Below are positions 35,160 to 44,298 of a DNA stretch of 44,298 nt, piece by piece (the first letter of the stretch is position 1; every line of letters starts with the position of its first letter). Source of the DNA: Aquimarina sp. RZ0 (GTDB lineage Bacteria; Bacteroidota; Bacteroidia; Flavobacteriales; Flavobacteriaceae); contig NZ_VTZU01000059.1 in NCBI RefSeq assembly GCF_008370685.1, forward strand, positions 1 to 44,298, written 5' to 3'. The translations under genes and the position numbers were made by a program. A model generated the notes under the pieces. That model saw nothing but the letters and a program-made list of their open reading frames with translations. It had not been told where the DNA came from and made no database searches.

Positions 35160-36254
35160 ATGAAAGCAGGAATCGTTGGGTTACCAAATGTAGGAAAATC
35201 TACTCTTTTTAATTGTTTATCTAATGCAAAAGCGCAAAGTGCAAACTTTCCTTTTTGTACAATAGAGCCTAATATAGGAGTGGTAAATGTTCCAGATCCC
35301 AGATTGGAGAAATTAGAAGAATTGGTAAATCCGGAACGTGTATTGCCAGCAACTGTAGAAATAGTTGATATTGCAGGACTGGTTAAGGGAGCGAGCAAAG
35401 GAGAAGGTTTAGGAAATCAGTTCCTCGGGAATATTAGAGAAACAGACGCGATTATTCATGTGTTACGCTGTTTTGACAATGATAACATTGTGCATGTGGA
35501 TGGTTCCATTGATCCTATTAGAGATAAAGAAACGATAGATATAGAATTACAGCTAAAGGATTTAGAAACGCTGGAGAAGAAGCTGGATAAAATAAAACGA
35601 GCTGCCAAAACAGGAAATAAAGAGGCTCAGAAAGAAGAAGCTGTATTATTAAAATTAAAAGAAGGTTTAGACGCTGGCATTTCAATACGAGCTATAGAAG
35701 TATCAGAGGAGGATCATCTTGCTTATGTACATCCGCTACAGTTTATTACTGACAAACCAGTACTATATGTTTGTAATGTAGACGAAAGTGCTGCTGTAGA
35801 TGGTAATGACCATGTAAAAAGAGTAAAGGCAGCTGTTGCAACAGAAAATGCAGAGGTGATTATTCTTGCTGTAGGAACCGAGGCGGATATTACAGAGCTA
35901 GAAGATTATGAAGAAAGACAACTGTTTCTTCAGGATATGGGACTAGAAGAACCCGGAGCATCCGTATTAATTCGTGCAGCATATAAGCTATTAAATCAAC
36001 AAACATATTTTACAGCTGGAGTAAAAGAAGTAAGAGCCTGGACAATTCCAATAGGAGCTACTGCGCCGCAAGCTGCCGGTGTTATTCATACAGATTTTGA
36101 AAAAGGATTCATTAGGGCAGAGGTCATTAAGTATGATGATTATGTTTCTTATGGAAGTGAAAATAAGGTTAAAGAGGCTGGTAAATTAGGGATAGAGGGT
36201 AAAGGATATGTGGTAAATGATGGTGATGTTATGCACTTTTTATTTAATGTATAA
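35160..36254 (+). CDS. ychF: Redox-regulated ATPase YchF (Obg-like ATPase)
   Basis: A 364-residue cytoplasmic P-loop NTPase, full length for the family. Walker A GLPNVGKS is at residues 7-14. Switch region and G3 (VDIAGLVKGASKGEGLGNQFL, ~68-88) follow, with a coiled insertion (~125-165, KKLDKIKRAAKTGNKEAQKEE). The C-terminal TGS domain (~280-364) holds FTAGVKEVRAWTI, GATAPQAAGVIHTDFEKGFIRAEV and GKGYVVNDGDVMHFLFNV. The family hydrolyses ATP rather than GTP and associates with ribosomes and stress responses. Confidence 0.96.
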   Translation: MKAGIVGLPNVGKSTLFNCLSNAKAQSANFPFCTIEPNIGVVNVPDPRLEKLEELVNPERVLPATVEIVDIAGLVKGASKGEGLGNQFLGNIRETDAIIHVLRCFDNDNIVHVDGSIDPIRDKETIDIELQLKDLETLEKKLDKIKRAAKTGNKEAQKEEAVLLKLKEGLDAGISIRAIEVSEEDHLAYVHPLQFITDKPVLYVCNVDESAAVDGNDHVKRVKAAVATENAEVIILAVGTEADITELEDYEERQLFLQDMGLEEPGASVLIRAAYKLLNQQTYFTAGVKEVRAWTIPIGATAPQAAGVIHTDFEKGFIRAEVIKYDDYVSYGSENKVKEAGKLGIEGKGYVVNDGDVMHFLFNV

Positions 36255-37039
36255 GCATGGCTAAAAATAATTTCTTACAGAGCGATATAATCTAGAGGTT
36301 TATTTGGGGCAAGAGGAGTTCATTAAAAGGGAGATCAGGTTTTGCGCTACGCAGCAATTATACCTAAAAACTGACGTTCTAAATTTGACAACTGGACAGG
36401 ATACGTCAATGAAAGTTTTTCAACGCAGGTTTTCTTACAATAAAAATATATCTTTAAAGAAAAAGTGGTTACTGGTTATACTATTGTCGACAAAATTTAT
36501 ATACTGCATTTCGATATTAAGGTCTTTTCAAACCACAGCGAAGCTAAAAAAATTAGAATAGGCATAAAGATTAGCTATGTTGATTTTGATTGAATACTCG
36601 GGATAAGTTTATAATCGGACGTATTATTCCCTTTTTTTACTAGTAATAATTGCGAATTTTTAGGTAGTATATTATCTCCTGGCATGCGACTTAGTACGCT
36701 GTTTTTGAAGACTTAAATTCTGATTTATCAGGAAACACAGGGGTTCAATATCTCGTTTCTATCATATATGGATCATTAACTATTTGTTGTTTGTTTGCAT
36801 TTTTTAGTAATTTAATAATTACATTTACTCATAATATTAATAATTGATGCCAGTTCTTAGACGAAATAATCGTAAACTGAATCAAATTATTTTTTAATTC
36901 AGACGAGAAATAAAATTCATAGATCGTAGCACTATCAATGAATTTTATTTTGAAGAGTGAAAAAAAAGAAATGATTTTAGTAGGTAATTTCGTTTGACAA
37001 ATGGTATGAAATCATTCCAGAAGGTTAAAACCAGTCATC
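36255..37039. other. 785-base gap, probably decayed sequence plus repeat copy B
   Basis: No supported gene. An 85-codon open frame at 36304-36561 lacks a recognisable family, signal or promoter and is not called. The only clear content is the repeat at 36849-36997. Confidence 0.45.
36849..36997 (+). repeat. ~150-bp dispersed repeat, copy B
   Basis: Partner of 28245-28394. This copy contains a perfect 11-bp hairpin ATAAAATTCAT (36910-36920) / ATGAATTTTAT (36938-36948) with a 17-base loop, and a smaller CTGAAT/ATTCAG pair just before it. In copy A the larger hairpin is eroded. It ends 42 bases before the TTG start of the histidine kinase gene. Confidence 0.75.
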
Positions 37040-39226
37040 TTGAAACGAATAATTCTATTTATATTTTTTATTGTAGGTATTGTTTTTTTAGGAAATAGTC
37101 AGGAAAATTCCGGATTTTCTAAAAATGATAGCTTACAATCATTGCTTGATATCTCTAATAATTTAACTTATAAATATAAAATAAAAGAATCTCTGGAGTA
37201 TGCTATAAAAGCAGTTAATTACGCTTATCAATTAGATAATGATCATTATAAAGCCGAAGCCTATTACCTGATGGCATATAATTATAATACATTAGTTGAT
37301 TACAAAAATGCAGAACAATATTTTAGAAAATCATTAGAATATGCAGAAAAATCAAGCGATTCTCTACTTGTTTTATGGAATTATAATGGATTAGGCAATG
37401 TGTTTTCTGAGGGATATAAGGATCTAGAATCTTCTTTAGATTTTTACCATAGAGCTACTAACTTAGGAAAAAAGCTTCATAATCCAATGGAGTATATGAC
37501 TCCTGTAATTAACCTTGCCTGGGTGTATATAGATATTGAAGAATATGATAAAGCATACCCTTATTTGGTAGAAGCAGAAAGATTGGTGACAGAAAGCAAC
37601 GATATACAAGGATTTTGTGAAGTACGCTATCTAAAAGGAAGATATGCTTTTGGCAAAAAAGATTTTGATCAGGCCGAAGCATATTTTAAGGAGTCTATCG
37701 AACTCTCCAAAAAACATGATATGCTGTTGGAGCTTTCTTATCTATATAAAGCCAGCGCAGAGTTGCACGAAAAATTAGGTGATTTACCTGCTGCTTATCA
37801 GGATATGAAGTTGTATAATGAATATAAAGACAAACTTTATGATAAAGAGCGACTGAAACAAATAGAAGTAGCAAGTATAAGTTTTAATGTAGATGAATAC
37901 AAGCGAGAAATTGAACTAGCAAACCGAGAGAAAGATTACCAAATAAGTATTGCTAAAAACAATAGAATTATAAACCTGATATCTATTATAGCCTTGATAT
38001 TTTTATTAGGAGCAGCTTTTTTCTTTTTTATAGGATATAGGTCTAAGAAAAGACTTAATAATGTGCTGAAGGATAAAAACCTGCAATTATCAGAAGCAAA
38101 ATCAGAAGCGGAGAAGCTTACACAAGCAAAATCACAATTTATATCTACGGTCAGCCATGAATTAAGAACACCTTTGTATGGAGTAGTTGGTATTACCTCA
38201 TTACTTCTGGAAGATAAAGATATATTAGAGAAACATAAAAAATTATTAGACTCTTTAAAGTTTTCTGGAGATTATCTTTTGAACCTAATTAATAATGTAC
38301 TACAAATAAGTAAAATTGAATCAAAAAAAGTACGGTTGGCAAAAACACCTACGAACCTTTTTAAATTATCACAAAATTTATTAAACTCTTTTGAGTATCA
38401 GGCAAAAAGTAAAGATAATGTACTCATTCTTGACGTCGATAATAAACTCCCTACCTCGCTAAATGTGGATTCGCTTAAATTGTCAGAAATATTAATAAAC
38501 CTTATTGGTAATGCATCTAAGTTTACCGAAAATGGTAAGATATGGTTACGGATTAAAATTTTGGCATTAGAAAAAAATACAATTAAAATCAGGTATGAGA
38601 TCGAAGATAATGGAGTTGGGATTCCCGAAGATAAAAAGGATTTTGTATTCGAGAAATTTTCTCAGGTAGATCGTGAATCGAATAAATTAGAAGGTACAGG
38701 TTTAGGGCTTTCTATTGTAAAAAACCTTTTGACGATGATGGGGAGTAAAATCTACTTAGAAAGTAATGAAGGTAGAGGAACTAAATTTTATTTTGATTTA
38801 GAGTTAGAAATTTTAAAAGAAGAACATAAACTTGCTGGTGCTAAAAGAAACAATGGAGCAACAACGGTTTATAGAAGAATTCTGGTAGCAGAAGATAATA
38901 AGATTAATCAGATTGTGACAAAAAACTTACTAAATCTGATAGGATATGATTGTATCATTGTAGAGAATGGATTCAATGCAATACAGATGATAAAAAAAGA
39001 AGATTTTGATCTTGTTTTAATGGATCTTAATATGCCATATTTAAATGGAAATGAGGCTACAAAAAGAATTCGAGAATTCGATAAGACCACACCGATTATC
39101 GCATTAACAGCAGCTGAACTAGGAGAAGTAGAAGAAGAATGCATTGCTATAGGAATGAATGATGTCATCAATAAACCTCTTAATAAAGGTGATTTAAGAG
39201 ATATTATAAGCAGAAATCTCTTGTAA
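37040..39226 (+). CDS. TPR-containing hybrid sensor histidine kinase
   Basis: A 728-residue two-component sensor. The start is TTG (37040): it gives a clean signal peptide (KRIILFIFFIVGIVFLGNSQ), and no in-frame ATG serves. Periplasmic TPR-like repeats span ~30-270 (for example AEAYYLMAYNYNTLVDYKNAEQYF). A transmembrane helix lies at ~313-335, then a short coiled coil. HisKA follows with phospho-acceptor His373 (STVSHELRTP), then a HATPase domain (NLIGNASKFTENGK, EDNGVGIPED, GTGLGLSIVKNL). A C-terminal receiver domain has Asp662 (VLMDLNMP). There is no DNA-binding domain, so output passes to another protein or phosphorelay. Ligand unknown. Confidence 0.92.
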   Translation: MKRIILFIFFIVGIVFLGNSQENSGFSKNDSLQSLLDISNNLTYKYKIKESLEYAIKAVNYAYQLDNDHYKAEAYYLMAYNYNTLVDYKNAEQYFRKSLEYAEKSSDSLLVLWNYNGLGNVFSEGYKDLESSLDFYHRATNLGKKLHNPMEYMTPVINLAWVYIDIEEYDKAYPYLVEAERLVTESNDIQGFCEVRYLKGRYAFGKKDFDQAEAYFKESIELSKKHDMLLELSYLYKASAELHEKLGDLPAAYQDMKLYNEYKDKLYDKERLKQIEVASISFNVDEYKREIELANREKDYQISIAKNNRIINLISIIALIFLLGAAFFFFIGYRSKKRLNNVLKDKNLQLSEAKSEAEKLTQAKSQFISTVSHELRTPLYGVVGITSLLLEDKDILEKHKKLLDSLKFSGDYLLNLINNVLQISKIESKKVRLAKTPTNLFKLSQNLLNSFEYQAKSKDNVLILDVDNKLPTSLNVDSLKLSEILINLIGNASKFTENGKIWLRIKILALEKNTIKIRYEIEDNGVGIPEDKKDFVFEKFSQVDRESNKLEGTGLGLSIVKNLLTMMGSKIYLESNEGRGTKFYFDLELEILKEEHKLAGAKRNNGATTVYRRILVAEDNKINQIVTKNLLNLIGYDCIIVENGFNAIQMIKKEDFDLVLMDLNMPYLNGNEATKRIREFDKTTPIIALTAAELGEVEEECIAIGMNDVINKPLNKGDLRDIISRNLL

Positions 39227-39295
39227 TCTTATAGTACTCATTAGAAAGACTTATATGATATAATCTGGGATATAAGGGATCTTACTTTTTATAAT

Positions 39296-41737
39296 TTAAT
39301 TTGTTCCCTCTGGAATAGGTTTTTTTCGGTTTTTGACATGTTTTTCTAACCATTGATCTTGTTCCCATAGCAAATGAAGAATAGACTCTTTGGCACGATA
39401 TCCATGACTTTCTTTAGGGAGCATTATCAATCGGGTAGTAGCTCCAAGCCCTTTCAAAGCATTAAAATATCGCTCACTTTGTAATGGATACGTACCAGAA
39501 TTATTATCTGCCTCTCCGTGAATAAGAAGAAGAGGGGTTTTCATTTTATCTGCATGCATAAAAGGAGACATTGTATTATATATCTCTGGAGCATCCCAGT
39601 AGTTGCGTTCTTCACTTTGAAAACCAAAAGGTGTAAGTGTTCTGTTATATGCACCACTTCTGGCAATACCAGCAGCAAATAAATTAGAATGAGATAATAG
39701 ATTTGCTGTCATAAAAGCGCCATATGAATGACCGCCAACAGCTACTCGATTTCTATCAATATATCCCAAAGCATCTACGGCATCTATAGCAGCTTTTCCA
39801 TTGGCAACCAATTGTTTTCTAAAAGAATCATTTGGCTCATCATTACCTTCTCCAACAATTGGAAAAGAGGCATTGTCAAGTATAACATATCCTTTTGTAA
39901 TCCAATATAACATTGACCCCCAAAATGGATACGTAAAAGCATTTGGATTAGAGGTGGTTTGCGAAGCACTATTTTTATCTTTAAATTCTTTAGGGTATGC
40001 CCATAATATCATTGGCATTTTTTCTTTTTTAGTAATATCGTAGTCTACAGGAAGGTATAAGGTTCCAGATAAGTCAAGCCCATCATCTCTCTTATATTTG
40101 ATGACTTCTTTATGAACATTCTGTATGGTGGAGAAAGGATTCTTGAAGTTTGTTATTTGTTTTAGATCATTAGCCTTATTGATATTTCTAATATAATAAT
40201 TAGGATATTCACTGGGAGATTCTATTCTAACGAGAAATTCTCCTTTTTTAATATTGATAGCATTATATATATCTTCTACCTTATCATTATAGGTTGATTG
40301 GTAAATTCGGCTTGTCTTGTTATTTTTTAAGGATAGCTTATCAATAAAAGGAAATTGTCCGTCTTTGGTATACCCATCACCAGTTAAATATAGATTTTCA
40401 TTATCCATATAGACCACATAATTGCCATATTCATTTACGGTTCTTACAAAATCACCTGGGTCACTATATGTATCCTGATAATTTCTGTCATGAATAATGT
40501 TTGGTTTTTGCTCGAGTCCGGATGTATTAAAAACATAGGTTTTGGTATTCCGGGAATTCCACCAATAATCATATGCTATAGCGATATCATTATTTGTCCA
40601 ATGAATAGTATGGAATCTATTAATAGTTTTTAAGATACTAGTAGGTTTATTATTAAAAGGAGCTTCTAGTGTGAAAAGCTCATCTCTATACTCAACTTTA
40701 AGATTGGGATCACCATTATCCAAAGCTTCTGCCCAGACAAGAGTGGCTGGTTGATTCGCTCTCCAGTTCAAGAACCTTTTCCCTGTTCTTGTGGACATAA
40801 ACCCTTTTGGTAAGACTTCAGTAAGAGGGACTTTATTGACCGTTTTAAAAAAAGCTCCGGAACTTTTAAATAATTTAGTTTCTTGCGGGAAACGACGATA
40901 AGGCACCAAATATGAGAATGGCTTTTTAATTTCTGTGACCATAACATAGGCTCCATTCGGAGAAAATGTAGTAGTAGTATACATACTGGCATCGGCCCAT
41001 ATCTTTTTTGAACCATCTAAAGTTACTTTGTATATCTCTGAGGTGGCTAGTATTTCAAAATTATGCACATCATTTTGATTTTTTAATAAATCCTGATATG
41101 TTCTGTTTTGAGCTTTTGTACCATCACTTACAGAAATGATCGGGCCTTCTGGCACTATTTTCTCGGTACTGATTATTTTTTTTCTTTCTTTAGGCAAGAA
41201 TTTTACTAAAAGAGCTGAATTATCTTTAAACCATTTAAAAGGGCTTCCAATATTAGCATTTAGCGTAGGATTCGAAATTTTAGTAGTTTTTTTGGTTTTA
41301 ATATCCAAAACCCATAGTTCTACTCCTTTTATTGTGGTGTTGGTAAAAGCTATTTTACTTTGATCCGGAGACCAGGTGATATATGTAATTCTAGGATTTT
41401 CAGGGAGTCCTTCAATTTGTTTTGCTTCTTTTTCAGAAGTTTTCTTTAGTTTAATATTTTTATAATATCTGGTTCTGCTTGAGATATTTGTTTTAGGATT
41501 AATTCTCAGCCCAGCCAGTCGCATTTCTTGTTCAGAGAGCTCCGCAATAGTTTTGAAACTATCTCTGTATAATAATAGTATATTTTCTCCTTTTTTATCA
41601 ATCCTAATTGCTGGAGCCATAGGAACATCTACAAGATCCAAAATTTCTCTAGATGGTTTTTGATACTTGATATTATCTTGAGCAGTAGATATATTGAATA
41701 TGAAAAATATTATAAAAAATGATTTGATGAATTTCAT
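39296..41737 (-). CDS. Exported S9 family serine peptidase (prolyl oligopeptidase / glutamyl endopeptidase-like)
   Basis: An 813-residue exported peptidase. A signal peptide (~1-19, ISTAQ) is followed by a long seven-bladed beta-propeller region (~40-540) and a C-terminal alpha/beta hydrolase domain. The catalytic triad is Ser671 (GGHSYGAF), Asp744 (GEADNNSG) and His778 (ESHGYRA). The propeller includes ITYITWSPDQSKIAFTNT and repeated WDD-type blades. The motif GEADNNSGTYPLQSERYF and ending EQDQWLEKHV resemble the S9D (glutamyl endopeptidase) subgroup. It is expected in the periplasm, degrading peptides. Convergent with the histidine kinase gene (69 bases between stops). Confidence 0.9.
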   Translation of the reverse strand: MKFIKSFFIIFFIFNISTAQDNIKYQKPSREILDLVDVPMAPAIRIDKKGENILLLYRDSFKTIAELSEQEMRLAGLRINPKTNISSRTRYYKNIKLKKTSEKEAKQIEGLPENPRITYITWSPDQSKIAFTNTTIKGVELWVLDIKTKKTTKISNPTLNANIGSPFKWFKDNSALLVKFLPKERKKIISTEKIVPEGPIISVSDGTKAQNRTYQDLLKNQNDVHNFEILATSEIYKVTLDGSKKIWADASMYTTTTFSPNGAYVMVTEIKKPFSYLVPYRRFPQETKLFKSSGAFFKTVNKVPLTEVLPKGFMSTRTGKRFLNWRANQPATLVWAEALDNGDPNLKVEYRDELFTLEAPFNNKPTSILKTINRFHTIHWTNNDIAIAYDYWWNSRNTKTYVFNTSGLEQKPNIIHDRNYQDTYSDPGDFVRTVNEYGNYVVYMDNENLYLTGDGYTKDGQFPFIDKLSLKNNKTSRIYQSTYNDKVEDIYNAINIKKGEFLVRIESPSEYPNYYIRNINKANDLKQITNFKNPFSTIQNVHKEVIKYKRDDGLDLSGTLYLPVDYDITKKEKMPMILWAYPKEFKDKNSASQTTSNPNAFTYPFWGSMLYWITKGYVILDNASFPIVGEGNDEPNDSFRKQLVANGKAAIDAVDALGYIDRNRVAVGGHSYGAFMTANLLSHSNLFAAGIARSGAYNRTLTPFGFQSEERNYWDAPEIYNTMSPFMHADKMKTPLLLIHGEADNNSGTYPLQSERYFNALKGLGATTRLIMLPKESHGYRAKESILHLLWEQDQWLEKHVKNRKKPIPEGTN

Positions 41738-42243
41738 GTCGTGTGGTTAATTTTAGAGTTTTAAGAGATTGATGTATAGTATTACAAGATATTAAAAATA
41801 GTCACACGAAATGTAATTAAATCAGTATTGTTTTTACTTGATAATCGAGATTTAAATGTTTTGAGGCTTGCCTCGAAATCGAATTTTTTTTCAATAAATG
41901 ACTCGTATCCTTGCCCCGAGGTAGTTTTCTTTAAAATATCCTTTTACACTCAGTTTTGATACGTTTCTTAATTTCTTTTGGTTACGATGAAGTATAAAAT
42001 AATAATTTGGTTAGTCATAAAAGTCTAAACGATTACATAAGAGCTGTTTGTAAGATAAGGGAATTTGATATTTCACTTAGAATAAAGATAGATGTTCATT
42101 ATCAATTATGGTGCCCAAAACAACGGATTATTATAAATAAAATTCAAAAATAGGTTAAAGTCTTTGCAAATTATATATTTTGCACCACAAAAGCTGTAAC
42201 ATGTTTTAAATTTTTACGTCTAGCTTACTAAATAGTTTTATAA
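41738..42243. other. Divergent intergenic region carrying an outer repeat copy
   Basis: 506 bases between divergent S9 and M61 peptidase genes. It holds the repeat at 41834-41928. A TATATTTTG word at 42174-42182 may be part of the M61 promoter, but no matching -33 box is seen. Confidence 0.4.
41834..41928. repeat. Uninterrupted copy of the outer repeat (empty site)
   Basis: TACTTGATAATCGAGATTTAAATG...GGCTTGCCTCGAA...TTCAATAAAT...CCGAGGTAGTTTT aligns with 19455-19475 joined to 19636-19716. It reads straight through where the 160-bp element sits in the other copy, with a single TAA at the junction (41853-41855). Confidence 0.7.
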
Positions 42244-44121
42244 ATGAAGAATGCATTAACCCTAGTATCCATTGGATTATTACTAATTGGATGTGGATCA
42301 ACAAATCAATCTAAAAATAGTGCTACAAAAGTACCAATTGCTACTCAGGTAGATCTAACCAAAACAAAAGGAGATAAAGTACCGGTGGTTATTAATCCAG
42401 GTCGTTTTCTACAGGATACTATAAAATATTATCTTCCTAAAGTGGTGCAGGGAACATATGCTGTTAGTGATTTTGGAAAATTTGTTGATAATTTCAGAGC
42501 TATAGATTATGCAGGAGCAGAATTACCAATAGTGAAACTAGATGCAAATACATGGCAAATAATAAATGCAAAACAATTAGACAAGATCTCATATCAGGTT
42601 AATGATACGTATGATATAGAAAATACAGAAAAGGGTATTCCTTTTTCACCTTCGGGGACAAATATAGAAGATGATAACTATGTATTAAATTTACATGGGT
42701 TTATCGGTTATTTTGATGTTTTAAAAAATAATCAATATGCTCTGGAGGTAAAAGCACCTACTTCGATGAAGAGAACCTCGGCTTTGCAGAAAATTGATAT
42801 GGAGAAAAACGAAGACGGTTCTATAACAACGGATAAGTATTTTGCTGCAAGATATTTTGATATTACGGATAATCCGATGATGTATGGAGACTTGGATGTA
42901 GAGGAGTTTAAGGTAGGTGATATTAAAATTGTATTAAGTGTTTATTCTCCCAATAAAACATATACCGCAGCAAGTATCAAAGAAACTGTTTTTAAGATGA
43001 TGAAGGCACAAAAAACATACCTGGGAGATATTAATAGTACACCCAGATATGATATTTATTTATATTTGGCTCCGCAGTCACCGACAGCTCCTCAAGGTTT
43101 TGGTGCTTTAGAACATCATACTTCAACGGTAGTAGTATTACCAGAAGCATTACCAACAGAGACATTAGCATCTGCAATGATTGATGTTGTGTCTCATGAG
43201 TTTTTTCATATTGTTACTCCATTAAGTGTACACTCAGAAGATGTGCATTATTTTGATTATAACAATCCTACCTTTTCTAAACACTTATGGATGTATGAAG
43301 GAGTGACAGAGTATTTTGCTAATATTTTTCAGATAGATCAGGATTTGATTACAGAAGATGAGTTCTATACAAAAATAATGGCTAAAATTCAATCCTCTGG
43401 CGGATATGATGATCGTATGAGTTTTACTAAGATGAGTGAAAATATACTCGAAGAGCCTTATGCTAAAAATTATGCAAACGTATATGAAAAAGGAGCTTTA
43501 ATTGGTATGTGTCTCGATATTTTACTTAGAGAAGAGAGCGAAGGCAATAGAGGTATATTATCATTTATGAAAGAATTGTCTTTGAAGTATGGAAAAAGTA
43601 AACCTTTTGAAGATGATAAAATAATAGAAGAAATTATAGAAATGACATATCCTTCTATAGGAAAGTTTTTAAATACACACGTAGTAGGAAATACACCAAT
43701 TAATTATAATGAGTTTTTTGAAAAGGTTGGTCTTGCAATAAAAATGGAAAAAATTGAAACCAACTATATCCAAAATGCAGGAGCTCTTATTCTGGCAGGG
43801 GATCAGGAAAAAGGAGCTATTTTTTTTAATGAATTAGTTAAAGATAATAGTTTTTGGGCAGATAGTGGTGTACAAGCTAATGATGTTATTAAAGAAGTTA
43901 ATGGAACCGCAGTGACACTATTGAATGCTAATCAGGTCTTACAAGGAACTTTTCAATGGAAAGAAGGTGATGATCTTGAAGTGAAATTAGATAGAGGAGG
44001 AGAAGAGGTCGTTATAAAAACGAAACTTGTGAAATCATATACTAACGGAGAAAAGTTAACAGCATTGGATAATATTTCTGAAAAACAAACGAAATTAAAA
44101 AGTGCCTGGTTAAAAGGATAA
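42244..44121 (+). CDS. M61 family metallopeptidase lipoprotein with PDZ domain
   Basis: A 625-residue envelope zinc peptidase (glycyl-aminopeptidase type). Lipobox LIGC gives Cys17. The N-terminal beta domain (~60-230) precedes the zinc site HEFFH at 318-322, with the third ligand Glu352 in MYEGVTEYFA. A helical region follows (YEKGALIGMCLDILLRE, ~415-431). A C-terminal PDZ domain lies at ~525-605 (GVQANDVIKEVNGTAV). M61 enzymes cleave N-terminal glycine or alanine. It is expected in the periplasm or at the outer membrane. Start chosen because it gives a complete lipoprotein signal. Confidence 0.9.
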   Translation: MKNALTLVSIGLLLIGCGSTNQSKNSATKVPIATQVDLTKTKGDKVPVVINPGRFLQDTIKYYLPKVVQGTYAVSDFGKFVDNFRAIDYAGAELPIVKLDANTWQIINAKQLDKISYQVNDTYDIENTEKGIPFSPSGTNIEDDNYVLNLHGFIGYFDVLKNNQYALEVKAPTSMKRTSALQKIDMEKNEDGSITTDKYFAARYFDITDNPMMYGDLDVEEFKVGDIKIVLSVYSPNKTYTAASIKETVFKMMKAQKTYLGDINSTPRYDIYLYLAPQSPTAPQGFGALEHHTSTVVVLPEALPTETLASAMIDVVSHEFFHIVTPLSVHSEDVHYFDYNNPTFSKHLWMYEGVTEYFANIFQIDQDLITEDEFYTKIMAKIQSSGGYDDRMSFTKMSENILEEPYAKNYANVYEKGALIGMCLDILLREESEGNRGILSFMKELSLKYGKSKPFEDDKIIEEIIEMTYPSIGKFLNTHVVGNTPINYNEFFEKVGLAIKMEKIETNYIQNAGALILAGDQEKGAIFFNELVKDNSFWADSGVQANDVIKEVNGTAVTLLNANQVLQGTFQWKEGDDLEVKLDRGGEEVVIKTKLVKSYTNGEKLTALDNISEKQTKLKSAWLKG

Positions 44122-44234
44122 AAATTAATGATAAATATTTAAAGAGGTCTGTGTATTCTTATTATATAGATCGAGAGTGTAAATATAACCTTGTCTGAAT
44201 ACTAAATTTTTAATTTACACATTATTCAGATAAG

Positions 44235-44298
44235 ATGACAAATACAGAACAACAAGAACTAGAGAAGAAAGCTCTTGAACAATTTATGAGCGGCAAGA
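44235..44298 (+). CDS. N-terminus of a probable IS256-family transposase (cut by window end)
   Basis: The 21 complete codons begin MTNTEQQELEKKALEQF and continue MSGK. Residues ELEKKALEQF.SGK resemble the N-terminal start of Bacteroidota IS256-type (mutator-like) transposases as I recall them. The identification rests on this short stretch only. Upstream, GTGTAAAT (44177-44184) and ATTTACAC (44213-44220) form an inverted pair that could belong to the element's left end. Confidence 0.5.
   Translation, partial: MTNTEQQELEKKALEQFMSGK

Noticed and set aside
36304..36561. 85-codon open frame after ychF
   Set aside because: No recognisable family or signal peptide, erratic composition and no conserved motif; likely a chance frame in decayed sequence.
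37009..37042. An upstream ATG start for the histidine kinase
   Set aside because: The ATGs near 37001-37010 are out of frame or meet an immediate stop; the TTG at 37040 gives a proper signal peptide.

Overview
This is an AT-rich window from a member of the Bacteroidota, most likely a marine Flavobacteriaceae species close to Aquimarina (the genus is inference). The evidence is type IX secretion sorting domains (types A and B), a SusC/SusD pair, carboxypeptidase-like-domain TonB receptors, a lack of Shine-Dalgarno sequences, and promoters of the form TTTG-N20-21-TAnnTTTG. I see no rRNA, tRNA or CRISPR.

Layout. (1) 1-11.4 kb is mostly housekeeping: a T9SS lectin adhesin, two small envelope proteins, a DUF937 protein, and the minus-strand set acyl-CoA reductase - serC - serA. 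The last is divergent from a ferredoxin. An outer-membrane barrel and two overlapping alpha/beta hydrolase paralogues follow. (2) 11.5-14.3 kb is a TonB receptor without a SusD partner. (3) 14.8-29.7 kb is a glycan-utilisation locus. GH130, a clan GH-A hydrolase and an Na+/solute symporter form one block. A divergent AraC regulator then faces a second block of SusC, SusD, a surface lipoprotein and a second clan GH-A hydrolase that is itself a lipoprotein. A FN3/T9SS protein ends the run. (4) 30-34.9 kb holds two secreted proteins of unknown function and a second TonB receptor related to the first. (5) 35.2-44.3 kb holds ychF, a TPR hybrid histidine kinase, an S9 and an M61 peptidase, and at the right edge the first codons of a probable IS256-type transposase.

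How it fits together. The lipoprotein GH-A enzyme and SusCD plus its lipoprotein would bind, cut and import an oligosaccharide at the outer membrane. The second GH-A enzyme would trim it in the periplasm, the symporter would carry it across the inner membrane, and GH130 would phosphorolyse it in the cytoplasm. GH130 chemistry points to a beta-mannoside, but the glycan is not proven.

The most unusual content is non-coding. At least three ~155-160 bp near-palindromic, MITE-like elements lie in intergenic gaps (4070-4224, 19476-19635, 31225-31378). Two are flanked by TAA direct repeats. One has an identical inverted partner at 1-122, cut by the window edge. It is nested inside another repeat family, and an uninterrupted paralogue of that family lies at 41834-41928. 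A separate ~150 bp repeat pair lies at 28245 and 36849.
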